Shown: piece after piece, positions 6,368-12,653 of the stretch
Position numbering within the stretch: position 1 is the first letter of the stretch
How the letters are laid out: the number at the start of each line of letters is the position of its first letter
Assembly: GCA_016649455.1 (NCBI GenBank)
Contig: JAENXO010000023.1
Location: 1-13,297, forward strand
Reading direction: 5' to 3'
DNA length: 13,297 nucleotides
Source of the DNA: Gemmatimonadota bacterium
GTDB lineage: Bacteria; Gemmatimonadota; Gemmatimonadetes; Palauibacterales; Palauibacteraceae
The notes under the pieces: generated by a model
Databases searched by the model: none
What the model saw: the letters and a program-made list of their open reading frames with translations, nothing else
What the model was told of the DNA's origin: nothing
Program-made: the position numbers and the translations under genes

Positions 6368-6712
6368 GTGAATCCGGGTCTATGTCGCTTCTGTCGACTC
6401 GCGAAGCTCGTTACGAATCGGAGGGGGTCGGAGTTCTGGCTCTGCCGGGCCGCCGCGGATAACCCTGGCATGCCACGCTATCCACCACTTCCGGTGCTGC
6501 GGTGTGAAGCTCGGATTCCTGACTCCCCCGAGGGGGAGCTAGAACACGAGATAAAGCAGGAACCGGAGCCCGGTCAGAATCAGGCTGCCGAAGAATGCCG
6601 CCCTGAATCCGCGCACGCTGAATCCCGGCGTGAGAGCCCCGACGATCCAGAGCATCAGGGCGTTGATCACCCAGACGAACAGCCCCAGGGTAAGGATCGT
6701 CAGGGGGATTGA
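6368..6712 (+). CDS. Small cysteine protein (possible zinc ribbon) with an unusual antisense-overlapping tail
   Basis: The first ~51 residues look like a real conserved small protein: C6-x2-C9, C26 and C46, with SEFWLCRAAAD and MPRYPPLPVLRC. I recall short bacterial proteins of this C-x2-C ... YPxLPVLxC pattern ending soon after the last cysteine; the function is unknown and metal binding is an inference. The start is GTG at 6368, preceded by GGGAGG (6352-6357) at 10 nt and GGAAG closer in. In this frame no stop occurs until 6712, so residues from about 58 on are encoded antisense to the YvlD-like gene and are hydrophilic (Glu, Gln, Pro, Arg), as a shadow would be. A one-base shift near 6516-6530 would end the protein at its expected length, so an indel or sequencing error is possible. 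Confidence 0.55.
   Translation: MNPGLCRFCRLAKLVTNRRGSEFWLCRAAADNPGMPRYPPLPVLRCEARIPDSPEGELEHEIKQEPEPGQNQAAEECRPESAHAESRRESPDDPEHQGVDHPDEQPQGKDRQGD
6523..6538. terminator. Short GC hairpin at the end of the YvlD-like gene
   Basis: CTCCCC (6523-6528) pairs with GGGGAG (6533-6538) around CGAG, directly after the TAG stop (6539-6541) of the minus-strand gene. It also follows the conserved core of the plus-strand small protein. No T-run follows on either side, so its role as a terminator is tentative. Confidence 0.25.
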
Positions 6713-6871
6713 AAAGAACAGCGCAACGGGTCGAATGACCGCGTTCACCAGACCCAGTACCAGTGCGGCCAGTAACGCACTTCCCCAACTCTGAACCTCT
6801 ATACCTCGCACGATCTGTGCGACGAGCAACACCAGGACCGAAGTCACCAGAAGATCAAGAATGAAGCTCAC
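6539..6871 (-). CDS. YvlD / phage-holin-4 family small membrane protein
   Basis: A 110-aa protein made almost entirely of four hydrophobic helices. Helix 1 is about residues 3-20 (LDLLVTSVLVLLVAQIV). Then come GIEVQSWGSALLAALVLGLV, NAVIRPVALFFSIPLTILTL, GLFVWVINALMLWIVGALTP and GFSVRGFRAAFFG. The NA-x-IRP, PLTILTLGLF and GF-V-GF segments are hallmarks of the family named phage holin family 4 (YvlD of Bacillus). Chromosomal members are not linked to phage lysis and are thought to act in envelope stress or membrane maintenance, without firm evidence. Nothing phage-like surrounds it. The start is GTG at 6871, with GGGAG (6878-6882) 6 nt upstream. Confidence 0.88.
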   Translation of the reverse strand: MSFILDLLVTSVLVLLVAQIVRGIEVQSWGSALLAALVLGLVNAVIRPVALFFSIPLTILTLGLFVWVINALMLWIVGALTPGFSVRGFRAAFFGSLILTGLRFLLYLVF

Positions 6872-7064
6872 GCTGCGCTCCCGAACCGAGTGTGTGTATC
6901 AAGCGATCGATCGTCCTTACGGGAGCGCCCGCTCGGGGGTTTCGGATCGAGCGTTCCGCCCGTGGCCGGATGCAAAAAGGGCCCGGAGGCGATCAACGCC
7001 TCCGGGCCCGGGCATGTCCGTCGCGTCCGATATTCAGGACGGCCGGTCGCTGGCCTACTATGGC
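6872..7064. other. Intergenic stretch between YvlD-like gene and MliC lipoprotein gene
   Basis: 193 nt without a supported gene. It holds the upstream region of the YvlD-like gene on the minus strand and the intrinsic terminator of the lipoprotein gene (6974-7009). Open frames here on the plus strand lack family similarity and cross the terminator. Confidence 0.6.
6974..7009 (-). terminator. Strong rho-independent terminator after the MliC lipoprotein gene
   Basis: On the minus strand a perfect 12-bp stem, GGGCCCGGAGGC / GCCTCCGGGCCC (6979-6990 with 6998-7009), encloses a 7-nt loop. It is followed immediately by TTTTT (plus-strand A at 6974-6978). It lies 55 nt past the stop of the lipoprotein gene. 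All elements of an intrinsic terminator are present. On the plus strand no T-tract follows, so it acts in one direction. Confidence 0.9.
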
Positions 7065-7565
7065 CTACGGGTGGCCGGCCGCCTTGCACTCGGTGAGCAC
7101 ATGCTCGTCGTTCTTCATCACCAGCGCCTCCGGACCCTTCCCGAAGAACGTCCAGGTGCCATCGCTGTACTTCATCCCGGAAGCAGATTCGATGTGCTCG
7201 AGCTCGTACGACTCTCCGTCGACCGTGATCCGCGCCTGCGCCACACCATCGAGCAGCGAGAACAGGAAGGCCTTGTCATCGGCGCAGTTGAACATGATCT
7301 GCGTGACTCCGCCCTCACCCGGCATCGCCGACGACGCTGCCGCATGGGGGTTCGCAACGCCTTCGGCCGGTGTAATCTCGCCATCGTGACCGCCGGGCAC
7401 ACCGCCGGGCATACCACCCGGCGCTCCTGGCACGCCGGCGTGAGGGTTTGCCGGTGCCGCGGCATCTTCCTGTACCACTACTTCGTCGCCCTGCTCGGCT
7501 CCACCGCAGCCGGCCAGCACGAGAGCGCCTGTAACGGCAAGAAATGCAAATCGCTTCTGCATCAT
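7065..7565 (-). CDS. Lipoprotein with MliC (C-type lysozyme inhibitor-like) domain
   Basis: A 166-aa predicted lipoprotein. The signal peptide ends in the lipobox LAGC, with C20 as lipidation site. Residues 21-85 are a flexible acidic, then Ala/Pro/Gly/Met-rich linker (GVPGAPGGMPGGVPGGHDG) with NPHA occurring twice. Residues 88-160 match the MliC beta-barrel: C94, LLDGVAQARITVDGE, ASGMKYSDGTWTFFGKGPEA and C160, with the two cysteines placed to form the family's disulfide. MliC proteins inhibit host or rival C-type lysozymes; inhibition has not been shown here, and in environmental bacteria such domains may do something else. Starts at 7580 and 7688 are also in frame. GGAG (7575-7578), 8 nt before ATG 7565, favours the chosen one. 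It appears to be a single-gene transcript ending at a strong terminator. Confidence 0.84.
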   Translation of the reverse strand: MMQKRFAFLAVTGALVLAGCGGAEQGDEVVVQEDAAAPANPHAGVPGAPGGMPGGVPGGHDGEITPAEGVANPHAAASSAMPGEGGVTQIMFNCADDKAFLFSLLDGVAQARITVDGESYELEHIESASGMKYSDGTWTFFGKGPEALVMKNDEHVLTECKAAGHP

Positions 7566-7684
7566 AAAAATTGTCTCCATGAGTTGACGTCTTTCCCGCC
7601 TCGCACGGGACCGCGGCCGGGGACCGACCGATCCGCGGAGCCGGGAGTTTCGCGGCGGGGAAGCCAGAACGCAAGCAGTACGCC

Positions 7685-9049
7685 TCATGGCGCGATTTCC
7701 GCTGGCCCCGTTGACGCGGGAAGGGATACCGGACGACGACCGGAGACGATGAGCACGACGCCGGTGATGATCACCGCCGCGGCGAGGAGCGTCCGCCCGG
7801 TAACGGGCTCATCCGCCAGCGCCCATCCAAGAAACACGGCGACCACGGGATTCACGTACGCGTAGCTGCCGACCCGGGCCGGCGTCGATACTCGAAGCAA
7901 ATAGACGTAGGCGACGAACGCGATGATCGATCCGAATACGATCAGGTACAGCAGCGACAGGCCGGAGCGCATGGAGATTCCCAGCGGATCGACCTGGCTC
8001 CATTCCCCTCTCAGAGTCCCGACGGTCAACAGAAGCGCCCCACCCATGGTCATCTGGAGCGCCGCCGCCATGCGGGGGACGGTGGGTACGTGGAAGCTGG
8101 ACCCGAACACCGAGCCCGTGGCCCACGAAATGGTCCCGGCCACGACGGCCGCAGCGGCGAAGACCTGCATTCGCCCTCCACCACCAAGCTCGATCGGACC
8201 GACGAGCAACACGACGCCTGCGAGCCCCATCACGAGACCGGCCACGACCGGAGCCGTCGGACGAGGTCCGCCCGGCCGGAGCCAGTCGAGAAGGACCATC
8301 CACATTGGAACGATCGCCACGATCAACGCCGCGAGACCGGATGGAATCCACTGCTCCGCCCAGGCCACCGCGCCCGTTCCGCCCACCAGCAGAAGTCCAC
8401 CGACCACCGCAGAGCCGATCCACTCCTGTCTCGGCGGCCGGGGCAGCCCGCGCAGCCGTAGCCACCAGTACAGCAGCAGTCCGGCGACCCCGAATCGGGC
8501 GGCGAGCATGAGGAACGGTGGCAGAGTCTCGACCGCGAACCGGATCGCGAGATAGGTCGATCCCCAGATGGTGTAGATCGCCGTGAACGCGATGACCGTA
8601 TTGAGCGGAACGGGACCGCCGGAGAGGTCATCAGGCCGGGCTTTCTCCTCGCGAGCGGCGGGCACTGCCAGCCCGTACGCCTCGCGCTCGAACCGGTTGC
8701 CCAGGTACGGGTCCTCCCCTCGCAGCAGCGCGATGATGCTGGACGCGAAGTACGCGGGCAAGAACAGCGGCCCCCAGGTCTCGTACTGCCGCACATGCAC
8801 TCGTTCATGGTCGCCGCAGTCTTCCAGGCAGATCTCATCGCAGCCCAGCACCACGTGCCCCAGCGTCATGGCCCGCGCCCCACCCCGGATCGGAACTCCG
8901 TGGCGGAGCAGCCACGACAGGGCCGGTCCCGAAAGCTCCAGCACCCCGTCGTTCAGCCGGACTCGACCCCCACGCACGAGGGCCAGCGGAAGCAGGACCA
9001 GCCCGACCAGAGTGTTGGGCAGTGCCCAGGCGATTCGAAGCAGACGCAT
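7685..9049 (-). CDS. Fusion: N-terminal HExxH domain + EamA/DMT transporter
   Basis: A 454-aa protein with two parts. Residues 1-126 have a hydrophobic N-terminus, GHVVLG (64-69), H81-E-R-V-H85 (an HExxH metalloprotease-like motif) and a following FEREAYG (120-126), whose Glu could be a third metal ligand. I have seen such ~125-aa domains as stand-alone proteins of unknown function. Residues 150-440 form a ten-helix EamA/drug-metabolite transporter of the YedA type: AIYTIWGSTYLAIRF at the start of repeat one and SLLYLIVFGSIIAFVAYVYLL in repeat two. It is probably an exporter of unknown substrate. The linker (residues 127-149) has no in-frame ATG or GTG that would start the transporter separately. 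A TGATG (8629-8633) at the junction is out of frame. The gene follows the hydrolase-Nudix gene by 44 nt and is probably co-transcribed with it. Confidence 0.83.
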   Translation of the reverse strand: MRLLRIAWALPNTLVGLVLLPLALVRGGRVRLNDGVLELSGPALSWLLRHGVPIRGGARAMTLGHVVLGCDEICLEDCGDHERVHVRQYETWGPLFLPAYFASSIIALLRGEDPYLGNRFEREAYGLAVPAAREEKARPDDLSGGPVPLNTVIAFTAIYTIWGSTYLAIRFAVETLPPFLMLAARFGVAGLLLYWWLRLRGLPRPPRQEWIGSAVVGGLLLVGGTGAVAWAEQWIPSGLAALIVAIVPMWMVLLDWLRPGGPRPTAPVVAGLVMGLAGVVLLVGPIELGGGGRMQVFAAAAVVAGTISWATGSVFGSSFHVPTVPRMAAALQMTMGGALLLTVGTLRGEWSQVDPLGISMRSGLSLLYLIVFGSIIAFVAYVYLLRVSTPARVGSYAYVNPVVAVFLGWALADEPVTGRTLLAAAVIITGVVLIVSGRRPVSLPASTGPAEIAP

Positions 9050-9093
9050 TTGCTTGTGGGCCGGTGGGCCGGGGGCAGTAGCGAGCGCCGCCC

Positions 9094-10356
9094 TCAGGCG
9101 CTCGGTACCTCGCCGACTGGAGAGCCGGTCAGACGGTCGGCGAATTCGCGGTCGGCCGGCGCGAGCAACAGACTCTCCAGCTCTTCCGCGGTGACCCAGC
9201 GCATTTCCTCGTGTTCCAGCGCTGTCGGAGAACCCTCGACCGTCGCCTCCATGAAGTGCACGAGGAACGGCGAATCCGGGTCCTGATGGGAGCAGACGGT
9301 CTCACCAAGACTCACGAGGCGGAGATCCAGCTCCTCACGCAGCTCGCGTGCTGCCGCCTCTGATCGGGACTCCCCTGCCTGGATCTTCCCCCCGGGGAAC
9401 TCCCACAGTCCGCCGTGGCGCTTCCCGGCCGGCCTGCGGCACACGAGGTACCGGTCCCCGTCCCTGATCACGGCAGCCAGAACATCCACCCGCGTGCTGG
9501 AATCCTGTCGGCTGACCCCGCCAAGGAACGAAAGCAGGGCGTCATGCAACTCTGGTCGATCCAGGATGTCCTTGTGGGCGGCCTCCTCGATCCACAGCAC
9601 GTCGGTCGCCGCGTTCTTCGCGATCCGGCGCGCGTGCTCCGCCGGGACACGGGCGTCGAGCTCTCCCTGTACCACGAGGATCGGGATCTTCAATTCGGCT
9701 GTACGAGCCGCTGGATCCAGGCCGGCGAACGGCTCCCCGGCCCGTCGCTGCCAGAACGGGCGAAGCACCCGGGTCATCAGGTTCCCCGGCAGGCCGCGGT
9801 CGGTGAACATCCCTGCCGTGACCTCGAACAGGTCGGCCGGGGCGGCCACGAGCGCCACTGCATCGACGGGCGCGCCCGCGGCGGCTGCGAGCAGCGCCGC
9901 CGACCCCCCGAGACTGTGTCCGACGACGGCGATCGGTGCGTCGGGCCGCCGCGCGCGGGTCAGTTCGAGGGCGTGTTTGAGATCGTCACGGAAGTGGCGG
10001 ATCGTCACGAAGGGGGCATCGTCGCTTCGCCCGTGCCTCCGGACGTCTACCGAGAACACGGGATATCCCGCCGCCAGCAGCGGCTCGGCCACGAACATCA
10101 TCGTGCCGCTGTTCCCGGTCCAACCGTGCACGAGCACGACAACCGTATGGTCCGGGCGCACCCCGGCCGGCTCCATCCACTCGCCGCGCAGGGTGATTCC
10201 ATCAAAAGCGTGGAATTCGATCAGTTCGTGGGGCAGACCGAGGTCCGCCGCCGTGCGTTCGAGACCGCGGCGTGGTGGCCGGGCCGTCGCGAGAGCCAGC
10301 CGATCGAGGGCCACGATTCCTCCTGCCGCTGCGGCCAGGGGCCAAAGAACGGGCAT
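9094..10356 (-). CDS. Fusion: alpha/beta hydrolase + Nudix (MutT-like) hydrolase
   Basis: The predicted protein is 420 aa. An N-terminal hydrophobic segment (residues 4-24) may be a signal anchor. Residues 45-280 are an alpha/beta hydrolase: LVHGWTG oxyanion region (75-81), nucleophile elbow G146-H-S148-L-G150, acid D234 in GELDARVP and H261 in EEAAHKDIL complete a triad. Residues 288-400 are a Nudix domain of the (d)NTP or CTP pyrophosphatase type: CRRPAGKRHGGLWEFPGGK leads into the Nudix box G323-x5-E329-x7-R337-E-L-x-E-E-x-D-L. The usual Gly of the box end is Asp344; the metal-binding glutamates are present. The substrate of neither half is known. AAGGAG/AAGGA boxes (10364-10374) fix the ATG at 10356; a longer frame to 10449 lacks support. 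If the N-terminal segment really spans the membrane, the two domains share a side with it; topology is uncertain. Confidence 0.88.
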   Translation of the reverse strand: MPVLWPLAAAAGGIVALDRLALATARPPRRGLERTAADLGLPHELIEFHAFDGITLRGEWMEPAGVRPDHTVVVLVHGWTGNSGTMMFVAEPLLAAGYPVFSVDVRRHGRSDDAPFVTIRHFRDDLKHALELTRARRPDAPIAVVGHSLGGSAALLAAAAGAPVDAVALVAAPADLFEVTAGMFTDRGLPGNLMTRVLRPFWQRRAGEPFAGLDPAARTAELKIPILVVQGELDARVPAEHARRIAKNAATDVLWIEEAAHKDILDRPELHDALLSFLGGVSRQDSSTRVDVLAAVIRDGDRYLVCRRPAGKRHGGLWEFPGGKIQAGESRSEAAARELREELDLRLVSLGETVCSHQDPDSPFLVHFMEATVEGSPTALEHEEMRWVTAEELESLLLAPADREFADRLTGSPVGEVPSA

Positions 10357-10708
10357 GCGTCTGTCCTTCTCCTTGTCCGGTCGGATTCCGCGGCGCCGTC
10401 GGGCGGCAAGCGGGACGGCAAGATCGGCGTACCCGGCTGCCTGCGGCAAGAATCACGGCTCAGCAGGTTCGGAATCTTATGCAGAACATGCGTCGAAAGT
10501 TCGGATTCCACGTATGGCGGCGCTCGCCTTCCAATCCCGACACCCGGCGCACAAGGCGATACAACCATATTTATTACAATAGTTACAGAGTATAGCTGAT
10601 GTCGTTTCGACATATAAATGCAATCCGGCAGACTCCTTGCCCGGTGATCCTCGTGAATCGAGCCAAGTGCGTCTGTAGAAACCGCAGGACTCGGAAAGGA
10701 GGCACGCG
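10357..10708. promoter_or_regulatory. Divergent intergenic region with an AT-rich island
   Basis: 352 nt separate the divergent hydrolase-Nudix gene and the 188-aa gene. Most of it is ordinary GC-rich sequence, but 10560-10620 is strikingly A+T-rich. It holds TATACT on the minus strand and TATAAAT (10613-10619) on the plus strand, though neither has a good -35 at the right distance. An inverted repeat ATGTCG-TTT-CGACAT at 10599-10613 sits inside the island and could be a repressor site (inference). Open frames across this stretch resemble no family I know. Confidence 0.4.
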
Positions 10709-11275
10709 ATGACCGACCTGGCCATGGTACTCGCCCTATCCGGCGCCGCGGGCTTCCAGGTGCACCGGCTGTTTCGGATGCGGCAGAAGCCGCGCCTGAG
10801 TCTTCATCCTGCCGACAGCTCGGGTCCGACCCAGGTGAGGGTCGGCAATCGACCAGCACTCGTGTGGACGATTCAGCTGGAAAACAGTGGCCCGGAACCG
10901 GCGGTCGGCTGTTACGCTTCGATCGATAGGCTCGAGTTCTTCGACGGCGCGCTGTGGAGGCCGCACCCGGGATTCGCCTATCCGCTTCCCCTGCCCTGGT
11001 CAATCGTCGGAGGGAAGTCGCGTCTCGACCTGCTCCCGGGTGAGACGACGCCCGAACTCCCGTTGTTGATCACCTGGCTGGACGCACCGAAGCTGCGCCT
11101 CGTCACCCCACTCGAGATTTCGTCCGGCTTCATGCTGGAGTACCCGGCCGGGATCTACCGGTTGACCGTGATCGTGCGGACAGCCAACACGCCCGAGGTC
11201 TCGGTCCGCCGGAGGTTCAGGGTGAAGTTCGACGGCGCGCCGGAAGGAGTCCGCATCGAAGCGGTTCACGAGTAG
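10709..11275 (+). CDS. Hypothetical protein, probably beta-rich, possible N-terminal membrane anchor
   Basis: I do not recognise this 188-aa protein. It begins with a short apolar stretch (LAMVLALSGAAGFQV) followed by basic residues (RLFRMRQKPR), which could be a weak anchor with the rest in the cytoplasm; the stretch is too short to be sure. The remainder alternates short hydrophobic strands with Pro/Gly turns (ALVWTIQLENSG, LRLVTPLEISSGFMLEYPAG, YRLTVIVRTAN, RRRFRVKFDG), which suggests one or two immunoglobulin-like beta sandwiches. A single cysteine and no catalytic motif are visible. AAGGAGG (10696-10702), 6 nt before the ATG, makes translation likely. Codon and base use match the neighbours. 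It is followed 155 nt later by the DUF481 gene on the same strand; there is no evidence that they work together. Confidence 0.75.
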   Translation: MTDLAMVLALSGAAGFQVHRLFRMRQKPRLSLHPADSSGPTQVRVGNRPALVWTIQLENSGPEPAVGCYASIDRLEFFDGALWRPHPGFAYPLPLPWSIVGGKSRLDLLPGETTPELPLLITWLDAPKLRLVTPLEISSGFMLEYPAGIYRLTVIVRTANTPEVSVRRRFRVKFDGAPEGVRIEAVHE

Positions 11276-11344
11276 CAGTTCCATTCGTTCCATGTTCCGA
11301 CACCCCGTTGTTCGCCGTCCATCCCTTCGTTAGAGTCCTCGCTT

Positions 11345-11369
11345 CGAACTCCCCGATCAGTGGAGTTCG
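11345..11369 (+). terminator. Stem-loop between the hypothetical gene and the DUF481 gene
   Basis: CGAACTCC (11345-11352) and GGAGTTCG (11362-11369) form a perfect 8-bp stem with a 9-nt loop, followed by TTCCTGTGT. It lies 70 nt after the stop of the 188-aa gene and about 60 nt before the next ATG. The T-tract is poor, so it could be a weak terminator or a structure in the leader of the outer-membrane protein mRNA. Confidence 0.35.
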
Positions 11370-11430
11370 TTCCTGTGTCAGCCGGGCGGCCCAGTAAACA
11401 GAATTCGGAATCCGTATTCGGGGGAATCAA

Positions 11431-12372
11431 ATGCGTCTCGCCATTCGCACACCATCGTCAGTTCTTCTCGCCCTTGCGCTGCTGTCAGGCTGGAGCGGGA
11501 TCGCGATTGCACAACAGGATAGGTCCGCCGTCGACGAGACCGTCCTGGGGTCCCTCACGCCGGCTGATGATCCGGATGAGCCGCTCAGCGGGTTCTACGA
11601 CACCGCCGACCTGTCGCTGGTGATCACCGGGGGGAATTCAGCAGCGACCACGTTCGGGCTGCGGAACCTCGCCGAGTACTACTGGGAAAAGTCCTCGCTG
11701 CGCTTCGATTTCGGCGGGCTGAGCACCGAATCCCGCTCCAGGGACGACCGGGTCGCGGTCGAAACGGGCGACGGCGGATTCGAGGTCGTCGAGGCGGACC
11801 GACAGAAGACGGCTGAGAATTACTTCGCGAACCTGCGTTACGACTACGCGCTGTCGGAGCGCTGGTACACCTTCGGGATCGGTGGGTGGTCCCGGAATCC
11901 GTTTGCCGGGTTCGATGACAGGTGGCAGGGAGCCCTCGGTGTCGGCTGGATCGCCGTCGACAAGGAACGGACGAAGCTGGACCTGGACATCGCGGGTACG
12001 ATCACGAGCGAGAATCCGATTCTGGGCGAGACGAATGATTTCGGCGGCGTTCGGCTGGCGTATGCCTTCGAGCAGCACATCGCCGACAACACGGTGTTTC
12101 TCAGTAACCTCGTTCTCGATCAGAATCTCAAGGAGACCAAGGACCTGCGCGCGGACTGGTTCAATGCGCTCGAGATTTCGATCACGGAGCTGATCTTCCT
12201 GAGAACCAGCTTCCGGATCCTGTGGCGGAACGATCCCCTGTACGAAACGCTTCCACTGTACGATCAGTCCGGGAACCCGGTACTGGACGGGAACGGCGAC
12301 CCGGTCAGCGTTCCGTCTCAGCTCGATCCGCTAGATACGTACTTCCTGACCTCGCTCGTCCTGAAGATCTGA
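11431..12372 (+). CDS. DUF481 family outer-membrane beta-barrel protein
   Basis: A 313-aa protein with a signal peptide ending near AIA-QQD (residue 27). Residues 28-55 form an acidic lead. The barrel begins with DLSLVITGGNSAATTFGLRN (60-79), whose L..TGGNS motif is the mark of DUF481 (YdiY-like) proteins. Further family stretches are NYFANLRYDYALSERWYTFG, WSRNPFAGFDDRW and GVGW. Alternating polar and apolar residues throughout, and the final TYFLTSLVLKI, fit outer-membrane strands. Such proteins are predicted barrels related to salt or alkaline stress in a few bacteria, but the role is not established. The start is ATG 11431 with a GGGGGA stretch just upstream; no other start gives a signal peptide. 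The gene converges on a VCBS remnant only 5 nt past its stop. Confidence 0.87.
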   Translation: MRLAIRTPSSVLLALALLSGWSGIAIAQQDRSAVDETVLGSLTPADDPDEPLSGFYDTADLSLVITGGNSAATTFGLRNLAEYYWEKSSLRFDFGGLSTESRSRDDRVAVETGDGGFEVVEADRQKTAENYFANLRYDYALSERWYTFGIGGWSRNPFAGFDDRWQGALGVGWIAVDKERTKLDLDIAGTITSENPILGETNDFGGVRLAYAFEQHIADNTVFLSNLVLDQNLKETKDLRADWFNALEISITELIFLRTSFRILWRNDPLYETLPLYDQSGNPVLDGNGDPVSVPSQLDPLDTYFLTSLVLKI

Positions 12373-12377
12373 CGGGG

Positions 12378-12611
12378 TCAGCGCACCAGGTTCTCGTATA
12401 GCACCACGCCGCCCCCGATCCCTCCGACAAACAGGTCGGGATCCCCGTCGTGCTCCAGGTCGAGCACGGCGGGCGTCGCGAAGGTCGGCGCTTCCGGAAC
12501 GATGGCCGCTTCCCGTACGAGCTCGAATCCCCCGTCAATCGGCTCAAAACTCCACAGGGTCACGCCGTCCGACTCCGATCCGAGGATGAGTTTGACCTCG
12601 AACGGGGAGAT
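12378..12611 (-). pseudogene. C-terminal remnant of a VCBS/FG-GAP repeat protein
   Basis: Read on the minus strand, about 78 codons up to the TGA at 12378-12380 encode SPFEVKLILGSESDGVTLWS, then a spacer, then TFATPAVLDLEHDGDPDLFV followed by GGIGGGVVLYENLVR. The D-x-(E/D)-x-D-G-D-x-D-L calcium-binding loop and the trailing GG..LYEN are typical of the last blade of secreted FG-GAP/VCBS propeller proteins. Such proteins are normally several hundred residues long with a signal peptide. Here no ATG, GTG or TTG lies in frame between the first similarity and the stop at about 12732-12734, except a GTG at 12563 in the middle of the motif. The upstream DNA is the start of an unrelated gene on the other strand. 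I therefore read it as a truncated leftover. A 61-aa product from GTG 12563 is possible but unlikely. Confidence 0.65.
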
Positions 12612-12653
12612 ACGAGTAGATTCCTGATCTACCCGATCTACGAGGAGACTGTG

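Noticed and set aside
6539..6871. Phage remnant suggested by the holin-type membrane protein
   Set aside because: The family name is historical. No endolysin, integrase, structural gene or attachment site is nearby, and chromosomal YvlD-like proteins are common.
9415..10599. A 394-codon plus-strand open frame, and a second overlapping one of 362 codons, opposite the hydrolase-Nudix gene
   Set aside because: Both lie antisense to a fully recognisable two-domain protein and show Arg/Ser/Pro-rich, domain-free sequence.
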